Assembly: GCA_035483795.1 (NCBI GenBank) | Contig: DATHPP010000198.1 | Location: forward strand, 1-34,389 | DNA length: 34,389 bases | Source of the DNA: DASXMX01 sp035483795 | GTDB taxonomy: Bacteria; Planctomycetota; Phycisphaerae; Tepidisphaerales; Tepidisphaeraceae | Reading direction: 5' to 3' | In this document: positions 23,719 to 32,067 of the stretch, piece after piece | How positions within the stretch are numbered: position 1 is the first letter of the stretch | Layout: each line of letters starts with the position of its first letter | Position numbers and translations under genes: made by a program | Notes under the pieces: generated by a model | Databases searched by the model: none | Told to the model about the DNA's origin: nothing | The model's input: the letters and a program-made list of their open reading frames with translations, nothing else

Positions 23719-25965
23719 TTACGCGAGATCAAACCGATCCAGATTCATGACCTTGTTCCACGCGGCGACGAAGTCGTGGACGAACTTCCTGGGGGCGTCG
23801 GAGCTGGCGTAGACTTCGCAAAGGGCGCGCAGGCGGGAGTCGGCGCCGAAGACGAGATCGACTCTCGTGGCGGTCCACTTGATGGCGCCGGTGGCGCGGT
23901 CGCGGCCTTCGAAAAGGTCGGCGTCGGCGGACGTCGGCTTCCACTCGGTGGACATGTCGAGCAGGTTCACGAAGAAGTCGTTGGTGAGCACGCCGGGCCG
24001 TTTGGTGAAGACGCCGTGCTGAGATTGGCCTTCGTTGGCGCTCAGGACGCGCAGGCCGCCGATGAGCGCCGTCATTTCCGGCGCGGTGAGGGTGAGTAGT
24101 TGGGCCTTGTCGATCAGCAGGTGCTCGGCGGGAATGGTGAACTTGTGCTTGAGGTAATTGCGGAAGCCGTCGGCCTGGGGTTCGAGGACGGCGAAGGATT
24201 CGACGTCGGTCTGCTCCTGCGAGGCGTCGGTGCGGCCGGGCGTGAAGGGGACGGGGACCTCGTGGCCGGCGTCCTTGGCCGCCTGCTCGACGCCGGCGCA
24301 GCCAGCCAGGACGATCAGGTCGGCCAGCGAGATCTTCTTGCCGCCGGTCTGGGCAGCGTTGAAATCGGCCTGGATGCTCTTGAGCGTCTTGAGGACCTTC
24401 GCCAGTTGGGCGGGCTGGTTGACGGCCCAGTCTTTTTGCGGCGCGAGGCGGATGCGGGCGCCGTTGGCGCCGCCGCGTTTGTCGGAGCCGCGGAACGTCG
24501 ACGCCGACGTCCAGGCGGTGGCGGCCAGTTCGGAGACCGACAGGCCGCACTTGAGGACCTTTTTCTTGAGCGCCGCGGCGTCCGTGTCGTCGATCAGCTT
24601 GTGATCGACCGCCGGGACGGGGTCCTGCCAGATGAGCTGCTCGGCGGGAACCTCCGGGCCGAGATAGCGGGCACGGGGGCCCATGTCGCGGTGGGTGAGT
24701 TTGAACCAGGCGCGGGCGAAGGCGTCGGCGAGTTGGTCGGGGTTGGCGAGGAATCGCCGCGAGATTTTCTCGTACGCGGGGTCGACGCGCAGGGCGATGT
24801 CGGTCGTCAACATGGTTGGCAGGCGTTTCTTCGATGGATCAAACGCATCGGGAATCGTCGCGGCGGCGCCCTTGGCGACCCATTGGTGGGCACCCGCGGG
24901 GCTCTTGCTCAGTTCCCATTCGTGGCCGAAGAGGTTCTCGAGGAAGTTGTTGCTCCACTTGGTGGGCGTGGTGGTCCAGGTGACTTCCAGGCCGCTGGTG
25001 ATGGTGTTGGGGCCGGAGCCGGTGCCGAAGCTGTTTTTCCAGCCGAGGGCCTGCTGTTCGAGGCCGGCGGCTTCGGGCTCGGACCCGACGTTGGAGGTCG
25101 GGGCGGCGCCGTGGGTCTTGCCGAAGGAATGGCCGCCCGCGATCAGTGCAACGGTTTCCTCATCATTCATGGCCATGCGGCCGAAGGTTACGCGGATGTC
25201 GTAAGCCGCCTTGAGCGGATCGGGATTGCCATCCGGACCTTCGGGGTTGACGTAAATCAGGCCCATCTGAACCGCGGCCAGCGGATTCGCGAGATTGCGG
25301 CCGTGCATCGTGCCATCGGCGTTGTCGTCGGTGACGGTGACGCCACCCGGCTTTTCCACTCCCTCGGAGCCGTGGGCGTAGCGGATGTCGCCGCCCAGCC
25401 AGGTGGATTCGAAGCCCCAGTTGACGTCCTGATCGGGCTCCCAGGTGTCCTCGCGGCCGCCGCCGAAGCCGAAAGTCTTGAATCCCATGGTTTCGAGGGC
25501 GACGTTGCCGGCGAGGATCATCAGGTCGGCCCAGGAGATCTTGCGGCCGTACTTCTGCTTGATGGGCCAGAGGAGGCGACGGGCCTTGTCGAGGCTGACG
25601 TTGTCCGGCCAACTGTTGAGGGGCGCGAAACGCTGCTGGCCCCGGCCGCCGCCCCCGCGACCGTCGTGGATGCGGTAGGTACCGGCGCTGTGCCAGGCCA
25701 TGCGAATGAACAAGGGGCCGTAGTGGCCGAAGTCGGCGGGCCACCAGTCCTGGGAGTCGGTCATCAGCGCCGCCAAGTCCTTCTTGACCGCTGCCAGCTC
25801 GAGACTGTTGAACTCCCTGGCATAGTCGAAGTCCTCGCCCATGGGATTGGACTTGGAGGAATGCTGAGCAAGCAGCTCGAGCGGCAACACTTTTGGCCAC
25901 CAGTCACGGTTCGTCGTGCCACGGACGGCAGAGTGATTGAACGGGCACTTCGCTTCGGTTGACAT
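23719..25965 (-). CDS. katG: Catalase-peroxidase KatG
   Basis: A 748-residue heme enzyme that dismutates hydrogen peroxide and has peroxidase activity. The distal triad is R88, W91, H92 (RMAWHSAGTYR) and the proximal ligand is H279 in IAGGHSFGKTHG. The Met-Tyr-Trp adduct residues are all present: W91, Y238 (LIYVNPEGP) and M264 (FGRMAMND). Both halves of the duplicated fold are complete, the C-terminal half ending in a usual FVHDFVAAWNKVMNLDRFD. Against the Mycobacterium tuberculosis protein the loop between W91 and Y238 is about 25 residues longer (near 196-222), a loop that is known to vary among KatGs. ATG 25965 is fixed by GAAGGAG 8 nt upstream. Its own promoter is probable. Confidence 0.97.
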   Translation of the reverse strand: MSTEAKCPFNHSAVRGTTNRDWWPKVLPLELLAQHSSKSNPMGEDFDYAREFNSLELAAVKKDLAALMTDSQDWWPADFGHYGPLFIRMAWHSAGTYRIHDGRGGGGRGQQRFAPLNSWPDNVSLDKARRLLWPIKQKYGRKISWADLMILAGNVALETMGFKTFGFGGGREDTWEPDQDVNWGFESTWLGGDIRYAHGSEGVEKPGGVTVTDDNADGTMHGRNLANPLAAVQMGLIYVNPEGPDGNPDPLKAAYDIRVTFGRMAMNDEETVALIAGGHSFGKTHGAAPTSNVGSEPEAAGLEQQALGWKNSFGTGSGPNTITSGLEVTWTTTPTKWSNNFLENLFGHEWELSKSPAGAHQWVAKGAAATIPDAFDPSKKRLPTMLTTDIALRVDPAYEKISRRFLANPDQLADAFARAWFKLTHRDMGPRARYLGPEVPAEQLIWQDPVPAVDHKLIDDTDAAALKKKVLKCGLSVSELAATAWTSASTFRGSDKRGGANGARIRLAPQKDWAVNQPAQLAKVLKTLKSIQADFNAAQTGGKKISLADLIVLAGCAGVEQAAKDAGHEVPVPFTPGRTDASQEQTDVESFAVLEPQADGFRNYLKHKFTIPAEHLLIDKAQLLTLTAPEMTALIGGLRVLSANEGQSQHGVFTKRPGVLTNDFFVNLLDMSTEWKPTSADADLFEGRDRATGAIKWTATRVDLVFGADSRLRALCEVYASSDAPRKFVHDFVAAWNKVMNLDRFDLA

Positions 25966-26309
25966 GGGTCGTACTCCTTCGATCAATTTCAATGAGCCGG
26001 GGTCTGATCGTTTGAACTCAGGCCGGCGATCCCCGCCGGCAACACCTCTGATTGCGTTCATCAGGGGGACAACGGTTCACCGGCGGCCTTCGCAGACTTA
26101 CTTAACTTATATGCAATCGCGGCCTGCGGGTCATCTGCGGACGCTGCTGCACTCACAGTTTGACGGGATGGGGGACATCGCCCCGATGGCAAGCCGCACC
26201 CCATCAATTGTCCGCTCGGGGCCGCAAACGCTGGCCACACCGGACATCAGCAGCTTTGTGTCGGGGCTTGGGGGATTAAGATACGGCGTCCCCATTCTGG
26301 AGAAGTGCG
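25966..26309. other. Divergent promoter region of katG and the NHL membrane gene
   Basis: 344 nt without a credible gene. It holds the GAAGGAG of katG (25974-25980, complement), a likely katG promoter (26106-26134), and GGAGAAG before the 26310 start. No convincing PerR, OxyR or Fur site was found by eye. Confidence 0.55.
26106..26134 (-). promoter_or_regulatory. Likely katG promoter
   Basis: On the minus strand ATGACC (-35, complement of 26129-26134) and TATAAG (-10, complement of 26106-26111) are separated by exactly 17 nt, matching 4/6 and 5/6 of the sigma-70 consensus. The local stretch is the most AT-rich in the gap. It would leave a leader of about 135 nt. Confidence 0.4.
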
Positions 26310-27698
26310 ATGCCTGATGCGCTGGTTTGTCCGAAATGCTCCGCCACGGTGCAATATCGCGACGCGGGGCCTTCCTTGCGATGTCCGCATTGCCAGACGC
26401 CGCTGGCGCCGAATCCGTCGTCCCCGGTGAGTCGGACCGACGAGATTCCCCAGGAGTTTCGGCCGCTGGTGGAGAAGGTGCTGGAGATGGCCAAGGCATC
26501 GGGGCACGTCGGATCGCTTAACACGATTCAGGCGATCAAGTACTACCGGCAAGCGACGGGCGCCTCTCTGGCCGATGCCAAGCGCGTCATCGAGTCAGTT
26601 GGGCCGTTGGAAGTTGGACCGTTGGGCGTCGGCTCGTGGCAAGGGGCAAGCCAGCGGCTGGGCGCCGGCGGGCAAAGCAGAAGCTTTCTGGCGGTTCTCA
26701 TCATCGTCGCAGTCACCGCCGGGCTGGTGGGTGCGATCATCGCGCTGGTCCAGCGCCGGCTGCATACCCGCAACATTCAGCCGACGGTTGCCCCGACGGA
26801 GGTGCCGTCGACCCCATCGATTCCCTCGGTCCTGCTCCCACCGACCACGCCGCAATTTGCCGCGATGGCGATGGAGTTTGGCAGCCAGGGCGTGGGTCCC
26901 GGGCATTTCGATGATGCACGATCGATCGCGGTGGACAATCAAGGGCACATTTATGTCGGCGAATATTCCAACGGCCGGGTGCAGGTGTTCGACACGACAG
27001 GAAAATACCTCTCGGAGTTTTCGCTGGGGGCCGGCAGCTATCTCCAGAACCTGATTGCCGACCGGAACGGTACGGTTTACGCGGTGTCGTCCTCGCGCAT
27101 TTTGCGCTTTACCGGTACAAGCGGCGCGGCGATTGGGGAGGTGGGCGGCAACGCCGCCGGCGAACCGCCCAAGAGTTACACCGATGCCTGCCTGGCCCCG
27201 GGTGGAGGCATCTACGCGATCAGCGATGCGTTTGCCGGGGAACCGCAGATCGTGAAGCTCGACACCGATTCCGGCAAAATCGTCAGCAACTTCGAGACAA
27301 ACAAAGCGGTGGGTGAGAGTCTGGATCTGTTCCGGATTGTGGCGATGACGACCGGCGAGATCTATGCCTTGGACCGCCAGAAGGGGGTTTTCAAATTTGC
27401 CGACGAGGGTCGATACATCAACCGTTTCGGCGGGGGAAAGACGGCCGGCGTGTCGCCGCTGGACTTGCCGCCCGCGCAGTTGTTTTCGCCACAGAACATC
27501 GCGACCGACAGCCAGGGCCGCATCTACATCAGTGATGCGGGCTCGTGCATCAAGGTCTACGACAAGGAGGGAAACTACCTCGACAAGTTCGGCGGAACCG
27601 AGGTCGTCTTTGGCATCGCGATCGACGACCAGGACAATATTTATGCATGTCTGCGCAACCGCCACACCGTACGGAAATATGTGATCGCAAAGCGATGA
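26310..27698 (+). CDS. Zinc-ribbon / L7-L12-like / transmembrane / NHL propeller protein
   Basis: A 462-residue protein with an unusual domain order. A zinc ribbon comes first (C7-x-x-C10 and C25-x-x-C28). Next is a segment at about 69-98 (LNTIQAIKYYRQATGASLADAKRVIESV) that matches the C-terminal fold of ribosomal protein L7/L12 (the IKxxRxxTGxxLxxAK pattern). One membrane helix follows at about 126-147, then a Pro/Thr linker, then an NHL beta-propeller (about 180-462). The ribbon and L7/L12-like part should be cytoplasmic and the propeller outside. L7/L12-like domains also occur in non-ribosomal proteins, so this does not imply translation. GGAGAAG supports ATG 26310. No known function for the combination; a transmembrane sensor or adaptor is speculation. 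Confidence 0.85.
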   Translation: MPDALVCPKCSATVQYRDAGPSLRCPHCQTPLAPNPSSPVSRTDEIPQEFRPLVEKVLEMAKASGHVGSLNTIQAIKYYRQATGASLADAKRVIESVGPLEVGPLGVGSWQGASQRLGAGGQSRSFLAVLIIVAVTAGLVGAIIALVQRRLHTRNIQPTVAPTEVPSTPSIPSVLLPPTTPQFAAMAMEFGSQGVGPGHFDDARSIAVDNQGHIYVGEYSNGRVQVFDTTGKYLSEFSLGAGSYLQNLIADRNGTVYAVSSSRILRFTGTSGAAIGEVGGNAAGEPPKSYTDACLAPGGGIYAISDAFAGEPQIVKLDTDSGKIVSNFETNKAVGESLDLFRIVAMTTGEIYALDRQKGVFKFADEGRYINRFGGGKTAGVSPLDLPPAQLFSPQNIATDSQGRIYISDAGSCIKVYDKEGNYLDKFGGTEVVFGIAIDDQDNIYACLRNRHTVRKYVIAKR

Positions 27699-27786
27699 GG
27701 CAGCGACAAGGCTGCTGCCGATCGGTTCCGCTGTTACGCATGTGGTTGCCCTTCAAGTCGATTCAGATGTCCGACAATTGACCGCC

Positions 27787-28290
27787 ATGAGCCAGCTCCT
27801 GGATTTTTATCGCCTGCAAGCCCGCGATTCCGAAGGGCGGACCCTCGAGCAGATCTGGGCCTGGAGCGAGGACGAGCTGGAGCATTGCCACGACTTCATT
27901 CAGTGGATGTTTCCGCTGGACGAGCCCAGCGCTTTCAACTCCGATGCGCCCCTGGTGACGGAAGAGGAGCAAGCCGCGTTCAGGTCTGAACCGCAGCTTC
28001 AGGCGGCGATGCGACGATCGTTCTCCGCGTTTCTGGAGTTTCTGGGCCTGACGGTTTCGCCCGATGGACAGGTCGTCCGCGGCGAAAACTTCGACCGGCG
28101 GCTTTCGCTGTGGAAATACCCCAACCACAACTGGCTGCGGATCACCCGTGTGCTCAAGAGCCTGCGGGTGCTGGGATTCGAGAAGGAAGCCGGCGCGCTG
28201 TGGCATTGCCTGAAAGACCTGCACGAAAAAGATGGTTTCCCTTTCACCGGGTCGTTCGAGTACTGGAAGCAAGCGGCGTGGTCGCTTTAG
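27787..28290 (+). CDS. OGFr-domain protein (opioid growth factor receptor-like conserved region)
   Basis: This 167-residue protein has the core of the opioid growth factor receptor conserved region: LEQIWAWSEDELEHCHDFIQWMFPLDEPSAFNSDAPLVTEEE, then a long helix (SFSAFLEFLGL), then NHNWLRITRVLKSLRVLGFEKEA. This domain was named in vertebrates but is common in bacteria as a stand-alone protein with unknown role; the opioid link should not be carried over. The last residues AWSL and the TAG stop lie inside a palindromic repeat (28277-28298), so the native C-terminus may have been replaced. ATG 27787 gives the natural N-terminus (MSQLLDFYR); an open frame 15 codons upstream is filler. Confidence 0.85.
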   Translation: MSQLLDFYRLQARDSEGRTLEQIWAWSEDELEHCHDFIQWMFPLDEPSAFNSDAPLVTEEEQAAFRSEPQLQAAMRRSFSAFLEFLGLTVSPDGQVVRGENFDRRLSLWKYPNHNWLRITRVLKSLRVLGFEKEAGALWHCLKDLHEKDGFPFTGSFEYWKQAAWSL

Positions 28291-28343
28291 CGACCATGGT
28301 TTTTCGACCCGGCAGAGAGCACATGGTCGCTGAAGCGACCACG
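28277..28343. repeat. Palindromic repeat pair, copy 1
   Basis: Two 22-bp arms, 28277-28298 and 28322-28343, are reverse complements with one mismatch. Each is itself near-palindromic (GGTCGCTTTAGCGACC). The first arm supplies the final codons and stop of the OGFr gene. The arms are related to those at 30047-30120. Looks like a REP/BIME-type element. Confidence 0.85.
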
Positions 28344-28387
28344 CCCGCGCCATGCACGACGCCTAAATCGGCGTGCGCGAACCTGGG

Positions 28388-28966
28388 ATGGGACTGGTGA
28401 GCCAATCGGATTACACTCAACTTCCTCCCAACCTTCCTGTCCCGACGGATGATGGGGCATGCGATCATCTGCCCGGGACGAAGCTGCCGGCGATTACACT
28501 GCCCTCCACCGGCGGCGGAACCGTGATGTTGGCAAAGCGCGAAGGAACCACGATCGTCTACTGCTATCCAATGAGCGGTGTGCCCGGTGTGCCGCTGCCG
28601 GACGGGTGGGACCAGATCCCCGGCGCCCGCGGCTGCACGCCGCAATCCTGCGGCTTCCGCGACCGCGACGAGCAATTCAAAGGCCTGAATGTCACCGTCT
28701 ATGGCCTAAGCACGCAGACGACTGATTACCAGAAGGAATTCGCCTCCCGACTCCATTTGCCGTTCGAGCTGCTCAGCGATGTGGATTTGCGATTCACCAC
28801 GGCGCTGCGCCTGCCGACGTTCGAGGTCGAAGGCAAAATGCTGATCAAGCGCCTCACGCTCGTGGTCTGCGATGGGGCGATTCGGAAGGTCTTCTATCCC
28901 GTCTTCCCGCCCGACGGCCACGCCGCCGAAGTCCTCGTGTGGCTCCGCGGCAATGGGAAAGGCTGA
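28388..28966 (+). CDS. PrxQ/BCP-like peroxiredoxin
   Basis: A 192-residue thiol peroxidase. The core has TTIVYCYPMSG, then GARGCTPQSCGFRD with a likely peroxidatic C83 and resolving C88 in the C-x4-C spacing of PrxQ/BCP, and the later strand LTLVVCDGAIRKVFYPVFPP. Compared with ordinary BCP (PxDxTPGCTxEAC), an insertion of about 15 residues (VPGVPLPDGWDQIPGA) separates the Pro strand from the cysteine. It reduces hydrogen or alkyl peroxides using thioredoxin-like donors in the cytoplasm. ATG 28388 was chosen over GTG 28373. Its neighbours are an OGFr gene and a HEAT lipoprotein on the other strand; KatG and DyP are within 8 kb, so there is a loose peroxide theme. Confidence 0.87.
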   Translation: MGLVSQSDYTQLPPNLPVPTDDGACDHLPGTKLPAITLPSTGGGTVMLAKREGTTIVYCYPMSGVPGVPLPDGWDQIPGARGCTPQSCGFRDRDEQFKGLNVTVYGLSTQTTDYQKEFASRLHLPFELLSDVDLRFTTALRLPTFEVEGKMLIKRLTLVVCDGAIRKVFYPVFPPDGHAAEVLVWLRGNGKG

Positions 28967-28992
28967 TCGATCCGGATTGTGGGCGCAGCGCT

Positions 28993-30030
28993 TTATCTCG
29001 ACAACGAGCACTCATCCACAAACTGCGGCTTGAGCTGAAGGATCGCCTCGGCGGCGGCGATGCGGACGTCGGCATTGGAATCAGCCAGTGCGCGGCGGAG
29101 CAGGTCCTGGGCGTCGCTGCGGCCGATGGCGCCGAAGGCCAGGGCCGCGAGCACGCGCTGGCGGGGGTCCTGGTCTTTGAGTCCGAGCTGGGCGATGCCG
29201 TAGCCTTCGTCGCAGCCGAGCATGCCCATGGCGCGGGCGGCGACCAGATCGACCTCGGGCACCGGATCGGTCAACGCGACGCGCACGTGCTGGATGACCT
29301 GGCGGTTGTGAGGCGTGGCGAGTCCCAGGAGCGCGACCTTCTGATCGTCCTGATAGGGGCTGAGGGTCCAGCCGATCAGGTCCTTCATCCCCTGCTCGCT
29401 GCCGAGCCGCCACATGGAGACGGCGGTCTGCTGGCGGACGGCGGAGTAGAGGTCCAGACGCATGGGACGCAATACTTTCAGGGCGCTGGGGTCCCCCATC
29501 ATCCCCAGGCACATGGCGGTGGTGCCGCGGACGCTGGCCTGCGGGTCGCGGGAAAGCTGCTCGAAGTCGTGGCTGTAGCGGTAGTCGCCGATACGGTGCA
29601 GGCCGAAGCGGGCGACGACGCGGACGCCGGAATCATGATCGTCCACCAGCTTCAGGAGCTGCTCGTGGGCGCCGGAAAGCTGAAGCTCTCCGGCAGCGAA
29701 ACCGGCGGCGTAACGCACCAGCGGGTCGGGGTCGGACAACGCCGCGACGATCTGCCCGGTGTGTTCTTTACCCGTGGCTTCCTGCAGGGCCTCGATCGCA
29801 TGGGCGCGCACGTTGGGATCAGCGTCCTTCATCGAACTGCTCAGCTCCTGATCGGCGGCGGCGCGAAGCTGCGGATCGAGCGGAACGTCCTTTGACGCAG
29901 GATAGTTCGGAGGCAGCTTCGAGGGCGGCAGCACGCGGCCGGTGCGCGGGTCGGGCTTGCCCGCCGACTCGCAGCCAAACCCGATGCACAACCCAACGAA
30001 AACCAGCACGATCCATCCACTGTTTCTCAT
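28993..30030 (-). CDS. HEAT-repeat lipoprotein
   Basis: A 345-residue protein with a lipoprotein signal peptide (MRNSGWIVLVFVGLCIGFGC, Cys 20). A Pro-rich linker follows (LPPSKLPPNYPASKDVPLDPQ), then about eight HEAT-type helical repeats (for example DADPNVRAHAIEALQEATG, SDPDPLVRYAAGFAAGEL, DDHDSGVRVVARFGLHRIG and DSNADVRIAAAEAILQL). HEAT repeats are protein-binding solenoids; the lipid anchor places it on the periplasmic or outer face. ATG 30030 is preferred because it makes the signal peptide and has AAGGA 4 nt upstream; the open frame further upstream runs through a repeat. No catalytic residues. Its direction is shared with lnt next door, the enzyme that finishes lipoproteins. Confidence 0.87.
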   Translation of the reverse strand: MRNSGWIVLVFVGLCIGFGCESAGKPDPRTGRVLPPSKLPPNYPASKDVPLDPQLRAAADQELSSSMKDADPNVRAHAIEALQEATGKEHTGQIVAALSDPDPLVRYAAGFAAGELQLSGAHEQLLKLVDDHDSGVRVVARFGLHRIGDYRYSHDFEQLSRDPQASVRGTTAMCLGMMGDPSALKVLRPMRLDLYSAVRQQTAVSMWRLGSEQGMKDLIGWTLSPYQDDQKVALLGLATPHNRQVIQHVRVALTDPVPEVDLVAARAMGMLGCDEGYGIAQLGLKDQDPRQRVLAALAFGAIGRSDAQDLLRRALADSNADVRIAAAEAILQLKPQFVDECSLSR

Positions 30031-30046
30031 GACATCCTTACCCGGG

Positions 30047-30120
30047 CGTGGTCGCTTCAGCGACCATGCGTTTTGCGAATGTCGGCGCCCCTGCCAAGAC
30101 ACGGTCGCTGAAGCGACCAC
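30047..30120. repeat. Palindromic repeat pair, copy 2
   Basis: Arms 30047-30068 and 30101-30120 repeat the GGTCGCTTCAGCGACC palindrome seen at 28277-28343, with a different spacer. This copy lies between the lnt stop (2 nt away) and the start of the HEAT gene. The two copies bracket the peroxiredoxin and HEAT genes. Confidence 0.85.
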
Positions 30121-30122
30121 AC

Positions 30123-31841
30123 CTATTTTCTCCACCATTGGATCAATGTCACCACCAGCAGTAAGCCGGCCGCACTGGCGCACAGGTACGCAAAGACGTC
30201 TCCGATCCGCGCGTACAACGTGATGCGGGAGTCCAGCATCAGCGTCGCGACGCTCAATCCCTCGCGTCCAGCGGGGACCAGGTCGCTGGCGCGCCCTGCG
30301 GAGTCGATAAAGCCGCTGATCCCGGTGTTGACGCTGCGGGCGGTGGGGGCGCGGTTTTCGATGCTGCGGAAGATCGCGTTTTGAAGGTGCTGCGACATCT
30401 CGTTGGCCTTGAACCAGCCGTCATTGGTGAGGTTGACGATGAAATCTCCCCGCTTGCGGCCATCCAGCGGCGCGAGCATGCGGTCCAGGAGCGGGGCGTC
30501 CAGATCCTCAAAGCAGATCGGCGTGACGAAACGCCAGCCCTGCGGCATCTGAAATACCGTCATCGCGTCCGGCGGGCCGGGTGTCAGCGTGTATTCCTCG
30601 CTGTAAGGGCTGAGCGAAAGAAACAGCGCGTACAAGGGTGGAAAGGAGCTCTTGAACGGCAGCGTCTCGCCGAAGGGGACCAGGTGAATCTTGTCATAGC
30701 GGAGGTCCGCCACGCCTTGGGGCGTGTATAAGTAGGTGGAATTGCGCCGGTCGGTGGGAATGTAGTAATCGCCTTTGGTTTTCCAGTTTTCGTAGTACAA
30801 CCCGCCGATCAGGATACCGACATTGAACTCGCGGGCCAGCCGCAGAGCCTGATCGTTTGCCTCTTCCCAATCGACCGCCAGATGATGAGCTCGCGCAAAA
30901 TCGCGGGCCGATTGATTGATCGGGGGCAACATCGTCTCCGACCAGACGACCAGGTCAACGTTCGGGTTCTTCGCCAGCGCCTCGCGCGTGGTTCGGACAT
31001 GGAAGTCGAGAATCTCCTGTGGGCTCGCGCTTTTCTCTCCCGAGTTGCTTTGTGGATAGTCCGGCTGCACGACCAATACGCGCGGGCCCGGCGTAGTCGG
31101 ATGCTGCGAGAGCCGGAAGAAACCGTAGATCAGAATGCCCGCGCCGACGATCAGAATTACCAACCCCGCGGGAGCCTCGCCCTCCCCAGTGAGCCAAATG
31201 TTCATTCGTGGCGAGCGCAAAACGAGCATCGCCACCCACGCGTTGACCATGGCCACAAAAAATGAAATCCCATAGACGCCGGTGATGTCAGCAATCTGGC
31301 ACAGCGGCAGCGCCGGCGCCTGCGATTGGCCGATGTAACCCCACGCCAGCCCCCCCAGCGGCCAGATCCCGTGAAACCACTCGAATGTCACCCACACCGC
31401 CGCAATTAATAACACCGCTCCCAGGACCCTCTTGGGCGAGCGAGCTTGCAGCAGGTTGGCGCCACGGATGATCGCCCCGGCCATCGCCCAATAGAGCCCC
31501 AGCACGGCCATGAGGGCGGCCATTCCAGGGCCGGTCACGTAGACGAGCCACCACATGTTGGCGGTGAAGAATGCGATGCCGCCCAGCCAGCTCCAGAAAA
31601 ACGCTGTCCGTGCGGATCGGCAGTTCACGATCACCAGCATCCACGGAACCAGCGCCACCCACGCCAGGTAAAACTGCTTGAACGGCGCGAAGGCGAGATT
31701 GAGCAGCGCGATGGTCGCCAGCAACAGCAGGATTTTGCCCCACCACCGGCGGGCAAACGAAGCCTGCGCCCGAGCCGGTTTGTCCGGCACGGCAGTCCGA
31801 GCTTTCGACGCTCCACCTCGGCGCCCCATGTGCGGGGCCAT
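30123..31841 (-). CDS. lnt: Apolipoprotein N-acyltransferase Lnt
   Basis: A 572-residue membrane enzyme that adds the third acyl chain to lipoproteins. Several hydrophobic helices in the N-terminal half (from about 35) precede a nitrilase-like periplasmic domain. The catalytic triad is visible: Glu in VVWSETMLP, Lys in YDKIHLVPFGE, and Cys in VTPICFEDLDAPL. A final membrane helix (VFAYLCASAAGLLLVVTLIQWW) closes it. The protein is longer than E. coli Lnt (512), mainly through an N-terminal basic extension. Start ATG 31841 (MAPHMGRRGG) was taken, since upstream in-frame residues read like translated repeat; ATG 31829 is possible. Two lipoproteins in this window are natural substrates. It diverges from dxr. 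Confidence 0.95.
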   Translation of the reverse strand: MAPHMGRRGGASKARTAVPDKPARAQASFARRWWGKILLLLATIALLNLAFAPFKQFYLAWVALVPWMLVIVNCRSARTAFFWSWLGGIAFFTANMWWLVYVTGPGMAALMAVLGLYWAMAGAIIRGANLLQARSPKRVLGAVLLIAAVWVTFEWFHGIWPLGGLAWGYIGQSQAPALPLCQIADITGVYGISFFVAMVNAWVAMLVLRSPRMNIWLTGEGEAPAGLVILIVGAGILIYGFFRLSQHPTTPGPRVLVVQPDYPQSNSGEKSASPQEILDFHVRTTREALAKNPNVDLVVWSETMLPPINQSARDFARAHHLAVDWEEANDQALRLAREFNVGILIGGLYYENWKTKGDYYIPTDRRNSTYLYTPQGVADLRYDKIHLVPFGETLPFKSSFPPLYALFLSLSPYSEEYTLTPGPPDAMTVFQMPQGWRFVTPICFEDLDAPLLDRMLAPLDGRKRGDFIVNLTNDGWFKANEMSQHLQNAIFRSIENRAPTARSVNTGISGFIDSAGRASDLVPAGREGLSVATLMLDSRITLYARIGDVFAYLCASAAGLLLVVTLIQWWRK

Positions 31842-32067
31842 GGTCGGGCGATTGCCGTGCGGCGTCAAGCAACGCGGGATTTGGCTTCGAATTATCGGGT
31901 GCGATTGGAGGTAAGCCTCGTTAGAGCCGGACTGTGTCAGCCCGGTCGGACCAGAGGTCCGAGCATCGCCGTGCTGTCCTGCGGCCAGACCGGGGCGACA
32001 CGCCCCGGCTTCAAGAGGGTAACGGCGCCAGGCGTCCTTTTGCATTTTCCCCCGCCGGGCGTACGCT
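31842..32067. other. lnt–dxr intergenic region with two hairpins
   Basis: About 226 nt, GC-rich, without a gene. Two strong palindromes occur: CGGACC-AGA-GGTCCG at 31947-31961, and CCGGGGCG-ACA-CGCCCCGG (8-bp stem) at 31990-32008. No T-runs follow. A GGCGCC/AGGCGTCC pair lies just after, like that near 13159. Divergent promoters for lnt and dxr should be here but were not resolved. Confidence 0.6.

Noticed and set aside
24100..25962. 620-codon plus-strand frame opposite katG
   Set aside because: Antisense shadow of a certain KatG gene.
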